Of a stretch of 64,000 nucleotides of DNA, positions 28,206 to 37,035 are shown in pieces. The notes beneath the pieces were generated by a model that worked only from the letters and a program-made list of their open reading frames with translations, searched no databases and was not told the origin of the DNA. Position numbers and translations under genes: made by a program. Positions within the stretch are counted from its first letter, which is position 1; each line of letters opens with the position of its first letter. Source of the stretch: Marinilabiliaceae bacterium JC017 (GTDB taxonomy: Bacteria > Bacteroidota > Bacteroidia > Bacteroidales > Marinilabiliaceae); contig RHGE01000002.1 in assembly GCA_004296775.1 (NCBI GenBank), positions 1 to 64,000 of the forward strand, in the 5' to 3' direction.

Positions 28206-28817
28206 TTGACTAAATACAGAAAATATACTGCTGGTATTCTACTCATTCTTTCAGGCCTATTATTTAAGACCATTCTTAATCACAACATTAATTACTGGGG
28301 CGCAGTTGAGTTAATTTCTATCATTCTCTTCACAATCGGTTTAGCTCTTTTTATTCCTTTAGGAATAGTGAATATACAACACAAAATCAGCCTAACATTT
28401 AAAAAATCACCAGTGAAATGGATTACCTATCATCTGAAAGAGATTTCCCTAGCTGTTGTTTTATTAACTGCCATCATGAGTCTAGAATTTGTTGGAACGA
28501 CATTAAATTATAAACTAAGAAACTATTACCTGTCTCATAACACAGCTTCCACAACAGGATATATTGAAGGAATTAAACGAATAAGCGTTATGAAAAAGGT
28601 TTCGGAAGAATTCTATTTGATTGATTTTCAAACAAAGACCAAAAATGAATCAGGTGGCTTAATAAAAGAATATTCAGAACGAGACAACAACTATTTCAAT
28701 CAATTCACAACTGCGACACCTATCAACAAAACCCTGACAATTGAAAAATTAAAAGGAAAAGAAGTTGAAATTATCTATTCCAGGACATTCCCTTCTTTTT
28801 TTAGAATTAATAAATAA
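28206..28817 (+). CDS. Hypothetical membrane protein
   Basis: About 203 residues with two or three predicted membrane helices (about 8-27, 36-58 and 75-95) and a soluble C-terminal part of about 100 residues. The frame is open upstream as far as 28134 but has no ATG, so the start is uncertain. TTG at 28206 gives a sensible N-terminus with positively charged residues before the first helix. The family is not recognised. It stands alone between a terminator and an unrelated hydrolase gene. Confidence 0.6.
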   Translation: MTKYRKYTAGILLILSGLLFKTILNHNINYWGAVELISIILFTIGLALFIPLGIVNIQHKISLTFKKSPVKWITYHLKEISLAVVLLTAIMSLEFVGTTLNYKLRNYYLSHNTASTTGYIEGIKRISVMKKVSEEFYLIDFQTKTKNESGGLIKEYSERDNNYFNQFTTATPINKTLTIEKLKGKEVEIIYSRTFPSFFRINK

Positions 28818-29016
28818 AACCGCAAGACACATCACAGTAAATCATAGTGAATAAAAAGTGGATTGGATATTCCATATATAAGTATCACAATCATTAACAT
28901 TAGAAATACAAGAGTGGGTTTTCCAGCGAAACAACAGCTGGTGGAATAATCAGACAACTAAAACTCATCAACGTTCCCATAAGAACCCAGACAATGCATA
29001 AAAAAAATAGAGCAAT

Positions 29017-29772
29017 ATGGCATACTTTAAATTTGAGGACAAAAAGGTTTATTACAAAGTCATTGGGCAAGGAGCACCGCTTTTATTTTTACACGGTAAT
29101 ACGGCATCATCAAAGATGTTTTTGCCCATCGTAAAAAAGTATTCCAAAGATTTCATGGTAATCCTCATAGACTTTCCCGGACATGGAAAATCGGACCGGT
29201 TAAAGCGATTCGAAACCGATTTCTGGTTCTACAATTCAAAGGTCTGCTATGCCTTACTGGAGGAACTACAACTGGACCGGGTATCAGTGGTCGGCACAAG
29301 CGGAGGGGCGTTAGTAGGTATTAATTTATGCCTGGAACATCCGGAAAGAATCAATCATTTAATAGCCGACAGCTTCGAAGGGGAATATCCATTAACTTCC
29401 TATATCAGCTCATTGCGAAGCGATAGAAACAAAAGCAAAAAGAAACTCCTGGCCAGGATATTCTGGTTTGTAAACCATGGCTTTGACTGGAAAAAGATTG
29501 TGGATTTAGATACGGAAATGCTGCTTGAATTTACCAAAACAGGCCAATCATTTTATCATAAACCAATCTCAGATCTTAGCGTCCCTACCTTGTTAACCGG
29601 CAGCCTGGAAGATGAGTATTGTGATCATTTCGATCAGATATATGAGGGCTTAAAAAAGAAAAATACCGCTCTCACTATTCACTTATTTGAGTCAGGAAAC
29701 CATCCGGCCATGCTATCCAATAAAGAAGCCTTTTATGATTTGGTTAGGGAGCGGAATGCGATGGAAGGGTAA
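29017..29772 (+). CDS. Alpha/beta-fold hydrolase
   Basis: The 251-residue cytoplasmic protein has HGNTAS (oxyanion region, residues 26-31), DFPGHGKSD and the nucleophile elbow GTSGGA with Ser95. A late Asp (about 204, SLEDEY) and His (about 228, SGNHP) complete a probable catalytic triad. It belongs to the broad esterase/lipase-like alpha/beta hydrolase group, and the substrate cannot be told. It has no close neighbour on the same strand and no signal peptide. Confidence 0.88.
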   Translation: MAYFKFEDKKVYYKVIGQGAPLLFLHGNTASSKMFLPIVKKYSKDFMVILIDFPGHGKSDRLKRFETDFWFYNSKVCYALLEELQLDRVSVVGTSGGALVGINLCLEHPERINHLIADSFEGEYPLTSYISSLRSDRNKSKKKLLARIFWFVNHGFDWKKIVDLDTEMLLEFTKTGQSFYHKPISDLSVPTLLTGSLEDEYCDHFDQIYEGLKKKNTALTIHLFESGNHPAMLSNKEAFYDLVRERNAMEG

Positions 29773-29900
29773 ATATTTGCAGTATAGAGTAGTCAATAAA
29801 AACTTAATACAACACAATTAAAGGCGGAACAAATTGAATCACATTACTTGATTGGTGTACCAATGATTATTTAATCAGCCATAGTATGTATAATCAATTT

Positions 29901-29953
29901 ACCCCCTCTGTCTTGCAAGCAAGACATCTCCCCCTGCAAGCAGGTTGGAGAAA
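29901..29953. repeat. Double-hairpin intergenic repeat
   Basis: Two short perfect hairpins follow each other: GTCTTGC-AA-GCAAGAC and CCTGC-AA-GCAGG. They are embedded in ACCCCCTCTG...CATCTCCCCC..GGAGAAAAT, a REP-like layout. The rest of 29773-30137 shows no gene. Confidence 0.5.
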
Positions 29954-30137
29954 ATATTAATTTACAATACGATGATTTACCAGCATGAAATCTCGCATTC
30001 TTATCCCCATAAAACAGAAGGATTCAAATAGTAAAGAAATATTAAATTGACACATATGCCCTAAAATGCGTTGAACTATTTCATCCTGCTTTAACAATCA
30101 ATAAGAGTCATGTCTTGATTCACCTCATCATTCAATA

Positions 30138-30485
30138 TCACGATCTCTTCTTCTTACCAGCCTTCGCCTTCGGGTTAAAATCCAAGCAGAGTTGCACCCA
30201 GTGGTCGAGATCCTCGTCCATGTCAATGCCATAGGGCTCTATAAAGACAAATCCTTTCATGGGGCGACCGGTGAAATCCATTGGCTTACAGCCGGGCCTG
30301 GTAATGGCTTCCTCGTAGATCCCGGGATCGATGCGGGCCATGAGGTTATTCTTAATAATCCCCACACACATCTTATCATCCACCATAAAGCATAGGCCAC
30401 CCATCATTTTCTTTTCCAGGTAGGCCACCCTTTTTTCCTTTAAGGTCATTCGAAGTCTATCTGCCAGGTTTTCATCGTAAGCCAT
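30138..30485 (-). CDS. TfoX N-terminal domain family protein
   Basis: The 115-residue protein has the TfoX-N signature KKMMGGLCFMVDDKMCVGI near residues 25-45 and ends in a basic tail (KAKAGKKKRS). TfoX-N proteins include the competence regulator Sxy/TfoX, but stand-alone forms like this in Bacteroidota have no established function. The gene is monocistronic and lies convergent to the alpha/beta hydrolase. The basic tail might bind nucleic acid, which is only an inference. Confidence 0.88.
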   Translation of the reverse strand: MAYDENLADRLRMTLKEKRVAYLEKKMMGGLCFMVDDKMCVGIIKNNLMARIDPGIYEEAITRPGCKPMDFTGRPMKGFVFIEPYGIDMDEDLDHWVQLCLDFNPKAKAGKKKRS

Positions 30486-30873
30486 AGTCGGTATTTTTCA
30501 GATAGTGAAACATATATTATTCTCTTGTTGTTTGCCAGTTCTGCGGTAGATAACCAAATTGAACCTCTTTTAATATGATTTCATCTCATCACCTCCCTCT
30601 CCTTCAAGGAAAACATGTCGGCGAACATGATGATTCCACTGGTATTAAGTAAAACCGATTAGTAATTAAATTGACCATTTAATGCGCTACGCTTTTAACT
30701 GGTCTTTAATCATCTATCGGCATTACACTTGTATCATTTTGAAATTTAGTTGGTATAACATACAACCTTTACTAATCTGAACTTTAGAAAATGCGATCCG
30801 AAGCAACCTTCTCTTCTTCCTAACCTTCTGTATGCTTCAACACATGTAATCACCTGACAGAGGAGGCATTTCA
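30486..30873. other. Intergenic interval without recognised features
   Basis: I see no gene, strong terminator or structured repeat in these 388 bp. The composition is AT-rich. It must hold the 3' end of the lipoprotein transcript and the promoter of the TfoX-like gene. Confidence 0.4.
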
Positions 30874-31632
30874 TTATATATTTGTCACATCTGAGCGGGA
30901 CGGATGGCTCCGGCGCAATACCCAGGCGTTATAACGCTTTACCACCCACACGATGTCATTATAATCGGTCCTGGCATCCAGCTGCTCAACAAATTCACTT
31001 TCCATCAGCACCCGATCTTGCAGAAAATCTTTAAAGGGTAATTTTTCCCGGCCCAACGTCACATTCACCAGATCGCCTTCCCTGTTTTCCACCACAAAAT
31101 CGAAATAATCAATATACGTACTCTCAACCATGCATTTTTTATGCAACTGATAAAGTGCGACTTCCCCTTTGGAGATAAGTTTTAAAAAATAAGGGTTGGC
31201 CTTCTCCCTACCCCACTGATTGTATATCACACTCTTAGAATAGAAGAAATAAGACTGCCCTTTATGCTCAAAACTAAACGCTTTAATATCTTCGGGAAAG
31301 TATTCCCTGAACCGTGAACCATTCTTCTCCCGAAAGAACACCGTATGGTATAAATCATAAAAATCCTTTGATCCTAAGATTTCCTTTTGCTGTAAAGAAG
31401 CCATGTAGGGATTATTTCTGAGGGGCATATCCAGAATTAACGCCACCTCATTGGAATGTGTGGGGTATTCATACTTCACCACTTTAAACCGGCCTTCAAT
31501 CGTCTTTCCTTCATTGGTAACAATAAATCCGGAGGTTTTACATGCCATAAACAAATTAGACGTCATAAAAGCGATAAGCATCCACCTCTTCCACGTTATT
31601 AGGTTTAGTGAAATATTAGAGTTCCGATTCAT
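30874..31632 (-). CDS. Hypothetical lipoprotein
   Basis: About 252 residues from the Met at 31632, which places a hydrophobic stretch directly before the lipobox-like FMAC (about Cys31). A longer start at 31689 forms an ATGA overlap with the lipase gene but would give too long an N-terminus for a signal peptide. The mature protein is beta-rich, with many aromatic and charged residues (KSVIYNQWGREKANPYFLK). I do not recognise the family. Its overlap or near-overlap with the upstream lipase gene indicates an operon. Confidence 0.7.
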   Translation of the reverse strand: MNRNSNISLNLITWKRWMLIAFMTSNLFMACKTSGFIVTNEGKTIEGRFKVVKYEYPTHSNEVALILDMPLRNNPYMASLQQKEILGSKDFYDLYHTVFFREKNGSRFREYFPEDIKAFSFEHKGQSYFFYSKSVIYNQWGREKANPYFLKLISKGEVALYQLHKKCMVESTYIDYFDFVVENREGDLVNVTLGREKLPFKDFLQDRVLMESEFVEQLDARTDYNDIVWVVKRYNAWVLRRSHPSRSDVTNI

Positions 31633-31685
31633 AGTTGCTAAAAATACATTTTTTATGCGAAAGCAAACGACCGACCCCCGCTTTA

Positions 31686-32837
31686 TCATTCATAATCTGT
31701 AATAGAAGAACCAGCTTGGCTCTTACTCTTAACATCCAGTTGTTTGGCCAGGTAATAATACGGCTTGAAAAGATGATGAATAAACAACTCGAGAGCGGGA
31801 ATAGATGGTTTATTAAAAAGTTCAAAATACTTTTCATCGGGGGTCAACAACACGGTGTGTGCCGTCCTTACGTAATGATTACTCTTAAAATAGACCGGTG
31901 GCTTAAATCCAGGCAGACTATCCACCACCAGCTTTTCCACCTTACGCCCCAGGTATCTTTCAAACCGTTTTTGCGATCGCGCAGCAGGTCGAGCCAGTTG
32001 TTTATAAGTATATTTCAACACCAATCGCTTGGGAAACTTCACCCGCTTCAACTGTTTTTTGACATCAGCGAATGGATTCAACCGCGAAAAGTCATGCATC
32101 GTTTGAATGGACAAGGGGGTTTCCGGCACCCAATCTTCCGTACTTACCACATTATATGCCATCTCTTTGGGTATGACCGTTTCAAAATCATAGGCATAAT
32201 GGAGGCTACCGGGTTTGGGCGCTGCGCTACAATAAGTTTTAAACCTTATATCCGAAGGGATTACACCTGCTTCTTGCCAATAATGCAATTGAGATGTTAA
32301 CAGATAGGAGATGGCCCCTCCCTGGCTATGTCCAATGATCAGAAAATCCCTCACCTTGTGTTGATACAACGAATCAATACGTGGCAATATATCCTGCCCA
32401 AGAAATAGCATTCCTATTAGCCAACCAACATGAACAGCAGCCTCTTCACGTCCGGCAACCTTATAATTGACTGTCATTGTGTCGGACAATTGAATGGTTC
32501 CCTTTGCCGAAACCATGGCTGCATAGCCATTGCACAACCAACTCAACGGCCGTTTTATGGAGCCTCTGATACTAATCACACCAACAGAATCAGGAGTCAG
32601 ATACAGATCCCAACGATTGGCAAAACCAATCTCTGGTGACCTGTAAAGCTGTACATATCCATCAGGGATGTCAATCATTTCCTGTATTAATAATGAATCA
32701 GTAATATGCTGCGAATTAACAGCCAGCATCGTTCGATACTCTTTACTATTAAAGCCGGGCGAGAGTTTTTGACCCTGAACAGAGATCGAGAGAAGAAGAA
32801 AGATAATGCCGAGAATGGTATTCTTATGCAGCTGCAT
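31686..32837 (-). CDS. Secreted lipase (class 3 type)
   Basis: The 383-residue protein starts with a signal peptide (MQLHKNTILGIIFLLLSISVQG). The nucleophile elbow DFLIIGHSQGGAISYLL has the GHSQGG form of class 3 lipases, and AAPKPG follows about 40 residues later, as in that family. It probably hydrolyses ester lipids or other esters in the periplasm or outside. The gene is first in a two-gene unit with the lipoprotein gene that follows. Ser of GHSQG is the likely nucleophile. The acid and His cannot be fixed with certainty. Confidence 0.85.
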   Translation of the reverse strand: MQLHKNTILGIIFLLLSISVQGQKLSPGFNSKEYRTMLAVNSQHITDSLLIQEMIDIPDGYVQLYRSPEIGFANRWDLYLTPDSVGVISIRGSIKRPLSWLCNGYAAMVSAKGTIQLSDTMTVNYKVAGREEAAVHVGWLIGMLFLGQDILPRIDSLYQHKVRDFLIIGHSQGGAISYLLTSQLHYWQEAGVIPSDIRFKTYCSAAPKPGSLHYAYDFETVIPKEMAYNVVSTEDWVPETPLSIQTMHDFSRLNPFADVKKQLKRVKFPKRLVLKYTYKQLARPAARSQKRFERYLGRKVEKLVVDSLPGFKPPVYFKSNHYVRTAHTVLLTPDEKYFELFNKPSIPALELFIHHLFKPYYYLAKQLDVKSKSQAGSSITDYE

Positions 32838-32899
32838 GAAACAATGTTTAGTGACTATAAGTTTGAGAGTAAAATTATATAGTTTATTGTTAACGCAAA

Positions 32900-32933
32900 A
32901 ACGAGGTCTGAGAAAATTTTCTCAGACCTCGTT
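32900..32933 (-). terminator. Terminator of the porin gene
   Basis: AACGAGGTCTGAGAAAA and its exact complement form a perfect 17-bp palindrome with essentially no loop. On the minus strand it is followed by TTTTGC. It lies about 60 bp after the porin stop codon. Confidence 0.85.
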
Positions 32934-32995
32934 ATACCTTAAGCCTTCTAAATTAAAAATATTGAATTAAACGAACCGTCTTGTTTGTCACGACA

Positions 32996-34240
32996 TTAAA
33001 AATTATAGAACAATCCAAAACTGATCCGGTGTGCGTTTCTTCCTTTACTCAAGCGATCTGAATCATGATTTTCACCAGTTTCGTCATAGACAATGTCTCC
33101 ATGGTAGACATTTTCTTTATACCCGAGGTTATATTCCACTCCGAGGGTGAAATTTTCAAACGGATCGTACATGATATTTACCAACCCGTAATAATGGTTT
33201 AAATCCATACTACCATCATAAACATTAAACTTACCGCCTTCCACATAAAACTCATTGATTTCACTGGTGGAGAAATCCGACATACCTAAAACAATATTGC
33301 CATGCCATTTCTCCGACAGCCACTTCTCATAGGAAAGCCACCCGCCAAATACCGGAATGGCCTCCACATTTCCAGAACCATCGGGCGCGGCATCGTAGTT
33401 TAAGCCACTAAATGAAACCAGATAGGTGGCTATCCCCTTACCATAAACAAATTGGAACTGGATGGGGTTATCATAGGTTTCACTGGTACTTAAATAACCT
33501 GATACAGCAGCACCGTATCCTAAAATGGACTCATCACTTTCATTTTTACAATAGCTCAGGTTCCGCATAATGGTAGCTAACCGCAGATGCCCCCAATCTT
33601 TCTTTTTCTTAACCGTGGCAATGAAATCGGGAAACTTATTGTTTTTAGCGGGCATGATATTGGGGTCTATATCTTCATCATAAGTTATTTCGGAACCCGG
33701 CTGTTCTATTCCTACTTCGAACTTCCAGTTATCATCCGTCCAGAAATAAAATTGCAATTGGGGCTCTCTTCGCCACACTCCAGAAGGCGGGCCATCCCAA
33801 TCGAAAACATTCGGCCAGATATCCTTGTCTCCAAAGAAACTCCAATCCTGTCCGAAGTGAATAAACTGATAATCCACCCAGGCATGCCGCAGCCGGGCCA
33901 CTTTATTTCCGGCCCAAAAATCGCCTTCAAAATAACCTTTTGCCGTATGGCCGTTTATTTGCCGCGAACCAAACAAACGGATTTGCGACTGATGCATGTC
34001 CATACTGAAGTTTTGAATATTTTGATCGTCCCACACATCAATTTTCCCAACATTAAAGGTTTCCAATCCGTGAAGCCCCCCGGAAAGGTCATACACTCCA
34101 TTCAGCTTCATCTTAAAAAAGAGATACCCTTCGGCTTTTGGTTTCCCGTTAATGCTATCCTTCGATGAATAGGTAAAATTTTGAGCCCGGATCGCAAAGG
34201 TCACCATCGTCAAAATCAATAAAATAGATAATCTTTTCAT
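32996..34240 (-). CDS. DcaP-like outer-membrane porin
   Basis: The 414-residue protein starts with a signal peptide (MKRLSILLILTMVTFAIRAQ). The remainder alternates polar and aromatic residues like beta-strands and ends in F-F-Y-N-F, a normal C-terminal beta-signal. Motifs such as GYFEGDFWAG..RLRHAWVDYQF and FGQDWSFFGD resemble DcaP-type porins, which take up small anions including dicarboxylates in proteobacteria. It is downstream of a Dcu transporter, aspartase and asparaginase, so it may admit asparagine, aspartate or C4-dicarboxylates. A hairpin separates it from the asparaginase gene and may reduce read-through. Confidence 0.78.
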   Translation of the reverse strand: MKRLSILLILTMVTFAIRAQNFTYSSKDSINGKPKAEGYLFFKMKLNGVYDLSGGLHGLETFNVGKIDVWDDQNIQNFSMDMHQSQIRLFGSRQINGHTAKGYFEGDFWAGNKVARLRHAWVDYQFIHFGQDWSFFGDKDIWPNVFDWDGPPSGVWRREPQLQFYFWTDDNWKFEVGIEQPGSEITYDEDIDPNIMPAKNNKFPDFIATVKKKKDWGHLRLATIMRNLSYCKNESDESILGYGAAVSGYLSTSETYDNPIQFQFVYGKGIATYLVSFSGLNYDAAPDGSGNVEAIPVFGGWLSYEKWLSEKWHGNIVLGMSDFSTSEINEFYVEGGKFNVYDGSMDLNHYYGLVNIMYDPFENFTLGVEYNLGYKENVYHGDIVYDETGENHDSDRLSKGRNAHRISFGLFYNF

Positions 34241-34333
34241 TTTTTCATGAATTTGGCGTTAGATTAAATCGAGTTGTTTAACTCCTAATAAAACCAAGCG
34301 ACTACCTTGTCAGGCCAGCTTGTTATAAAGCAG

Positions 34334-34382
34334 AAACAGTGCCGGTCAACCGGGATTTTTACCGGATGACCGGCACTGTTTA
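34334..34382 (-). terminator. Strong hairpin between asparaginase and porin genes
   Basis: AAACAGTGCCGGTCAACCGG pairs with the complementary arm ending CGGCACTGTTT over 20 bp with one mismatch. It lies about 50 bp after the asparaginase stop. The T tract following it on the minus strand is modest, so partial read-through to the porin is possible. Confidence 0.65.
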
Positions 34383-34433
34383 CATGGATGCAACAGGCAA
34401 CACAACTTATTACACCCTTCTTACCCCTTTCCG

Positions 34434-35507
34434 CTAATAGGTATAATATAATTCCTGGATTTCTTCCAGGCTTCTGTCTTTCAGAAGGGCCAACATCAAT
34501 AGTATCCTGGCTTTCTGAGGATTGAGCTCATCGGAAGCAATGGTTCTGAGATCATCGTCATTAACTTCAATATTACGCCCTACTGTTCCCGTCGGAACCC
34601 GGGTACTGCGTACTACTACCACACCTTCTTGTGCCACACGCTTGCATGTGGCTAATGCTTCTGCATTCATATTTCCATTTCCAACACCGGCTACAACCAC
34701 GCCCTTGGCACCGGCTTTGGTTGCTGCCTCAATCATGTCAGCAGACATGTCGGCACAGGCATAAATAATATCTACACGTGGCAATTTATCCACTCCTTCA
34801 AGGGAGAAATCAGCCTTGGTTGTATGTTTCCGGAATGGTTTCCTGAAAAACTCACTTTGACCATAATGAACCATCCCAATCACTCCATAAATAGGTGATT
34901 TAAATGTCTCCACTGCAGTGGTATTGGTTTTGGTAACACTGTGAGCGCCATGAATATTATCATTCATCACCACCAAAACACCCCTTCCCCTGGCATTAGG
35001 ATCAGCAGCCACGGCCACGGCATTGTACAAATTCAAAGGGCCCTCGGCACTCACTGCTGTTGAGGGACGCATTGATCCGGTCAACACCACCGGCTTATCA
35101 CTCTTCACCACCAGATTAAGAAAGAAGGCCGTTTCTTCCTGGGTATCGGTTCCGTGGGTAATCACTATCCCATCCACATCCTTATCACTAAAGGCTTTAT
35201 TAATCCTATTGGCCAGCTTCAACCAGATGGCTACACTCATATCCTGCGAACCCACATTCGCCAGCTGTTCGCCTGATATATCAGCCAACTCTTCAATCCC
35301 GGGAACTGCATCAATCATAACATCAATGCCTATTTTACCTGCCGTATAACCAGCTTCGGTACCGGTTGCCGAACTACCGGCAATGGTGCCACCCGTTGCT
35401 AATATTAACACTTTCTGTTTGTCAGCAACCCGTGCACAAGCCGGATCAACGGCAAACAACACTAATAACAACAACGTTGTCGTCGATAATAATCTATTCA
35501 ATTTCAT
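34434..35507 (-). CDS. ansB: Periplasmic L-asparaginase type II
   Basis: The 357-residue protein has a signal peptide (about 1-26, ending PACARVA). The catalytic asparaginase motifs are present: ATGGTIAG (37-44, with the nucleophilic Thr) and THGTDT (117-122). GSMRPSTAVSAEGP follows. It hydrolyses asparagine to aspartate and ammonia outside the cytoplasm. It follows the aspartase gene by 27 bp in the same operon, so its product can pass directly to the next enzyme. Length and motifs match the tetrameric type II enzyme. Confidence 0.95.
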   Translation of the reverse strand: MKLNRLLSTTTLLLLVLFAVDPACARVADKQKVLILATGGTIAGSSATGTEAGYTAGKIGIDVMIDAVPGIEELADISGEQLANVGSQDMSVAIWLKLANRINKAFSDKDVDGIVITHGTDTQEETAFFLNLVVKSDKPVVLTGSMRPSTAVSAEGPLNLYNAVAVAADPNARGRGVLVVMNDNIHGAHSVTKTNTTAVETFKSPIYGVIGMVHYGQSEFFRKPFRKHTTKADFSLEGVDKLPRVDIIYACADMSADMIEAATKAGAKGVVVAGVGNGNMNAEALATCKRVAQEGVVVVRSTRVPTGTVGRNIEVNDDDLRTIASDELNPQKARILLMLALLKDRSLEEIQELYYTY

Positions 35508-35534
35508 AATACTACTAATATTAAAATGTTCGAC

Positions 35535-37007
35535 TTACTTCTTCTGACCGGTCATCTTTGCCGGATCCATCAGTTCTTTAATTTCCTTTTCCGTTAAGAT
35601 TTTCTTTTCACGCACCAGTTCAATGATCCCTTTACCTGTTTTCATGGCTTCATTAGCCAGCTCTGTAGCACGTTCATAGCCGATAATCGGATTAAGGGCA
35701 GTTACAATACCAATTGTTGTCTCCATGTTGCGTTCCAGTGTTTTTTTGTTTACAGTAATACCATCCACACATAAGGTACGCAAGGTTTTGGAGGCATTCA
35801 AAAACATATGTTGGGATTCCAATGTAGCATATGCAATAACCGGCTCAAAAGCATTTAACTGCAACTGGCCAGCTTCAGCTGCCATAGTAACTGTCACATC
35901 ATTACCAACAACCCTGAAGCACACCTGATTGACCACCTCGGGGATAACCGGATTTACTTTTCCCGGCATAATGGATGAACCAGGCTGAACAGCAGGAAGG
36001 TTAATCTCATACAACCCTGCCCTTGGGCCGGAACTGAGTAATCTCAAATCGTTACTGATCTTAGATAATTTGACGGCTAATGCTTTCAGGGCACCCGAAT
36101 AAACCACGAAAGCTTGTAAATCGGACGTAGCTGAAATCAGGTCCGGTGCCAACTCAAAATTCTTACCGGTTATTTCTGCCAGATGCCTAGCACACTTTTC
36201 TGCATAACCTTCCGTTGTGTTTATTCCCGTACCAATGGCTGTACCTCCCATATTCACCTTGTAAAGGACCTTCTCAGCTTCTTTTAAGTTTTCAATCTCC
36301 GCTTCCACACCGGCAGCAAAGGCATGAAATTCCTGACCAACCGTCATGGGGACAGCATCCTGTAATTGTGTACGCCCCATCTTCAGGTGCCCATTGAATT
36401 CATTCCCTTTTCTGCGAAACGATTCAGCCAAAATTCCCAGTTCTTCAATTAATTGTTCATTCATCATCATGAAAGCTACTTTCAGAGCCGTGGGATAGGT
36501 ATCATTAGTAGACTGAGCCAGATTCACATGATCATGGGAATCACAGTATTTATATTCGCCTAATTTATGCCCCATCTTTTCCAGGGCGATATTGGCTATA
36601 ATTTCATTGGCCGCCATATTGGTTGATGTACCTGCCCCTCCCTGTACCAAGTCGATACTGAACTGATCATGGTACTCACCTCTCAAAAGGGCTTCACAAG
36701 CCTGATCAATCCCTTTGGTTATTTCATCGCTCAATACCCCATTCTCATTATTGGCACGAGCAGCCGCCAATTTCACAATGGCAAATCCTTTAATCAGCTC
36801 GGGATAAAAATCAATGTTTAACCGGGAAATATAAAAATTATCCATGGCCCTAACTGTCTGAATTCCATAGTAGGCATCAGCAGGAATCTCTTTCTCTCCA
36901 ATCAAATCATGTTCAATCCTCACTTTCTTTTGAGCAGTTACAGCAGTTGAAAGAATGAGAACAGCTAATAGCCAATTCATTTTCCTAATAACGTGTCTTG
37001 ATTTCAT
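35535..37007 (-). CDS. aspA: Aspartate ammonia-lyase with signal peptide
   Basis: The 490-residue protein contains a full aspartase/fumarase fold with the signature GSSIMPGKVNPVIPE (about 340-354) and NxANE and SSNDTYPT-like active-site blocks (TSTNMAANEI, QSTNDTYPTALK). It converts aspartate to fumarate and ammonia. The first 26 residues (MKSRHVIRKMNWLLAVLILSTAVTAQ split here into basic and hydrophobic parts) look like a secretory signal, which is unusual for this normally cytoplasmic enzyme. It lies between the Dcu transporter and asparaginase genes with short spacers. Periplasmic location is inferred from the signal and the context. Confidence 0.9.
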   Translation of the reverse strand: MKSRHVIRKMNWLLAVLILSTAVTAQKKVRIEHDLIGEKEIPADAYYGIQTVRAMDNFYISRLNIDFYPELIKGFAIVKLAAARANNENGVLSDEITKGIDQACEALLRGEYHDQFSIDLVQGGAGTSTNMAANEIIANIALEKMGHKLGEYKYCDSHDHVNLAQSTNDTYPTALKVAFMMMNEQLIEELGILAESFRRKGNEFNGHLKMGRTQLQDAVPMTVGQEFHAFAAGVEAEIENLKEAEKVLYKVNMGGTAIGTGINTTEGYAEKCARHLAEITGKNFELAPDLISATSDLQAFVVYSGALKALAVKLSKISNDLRLLSSGPRAGLYEINLPAVQPGSSIMPGKVNPVIPEVVNQVCFRVVGNDVTVTMAAEAGQLQLNAFEPVIAYATLESQHMFLNASKTLRTLCVDGITVNKKTLERNMETTIGIVTALNPIIGYERATELANEAMKTGKGIIELVREKKILTEKEIKELMDPAKMTGQKK

Positions 37008-37035
37008 AATTTAAGTTTAAAAGTTAGTATTGTGA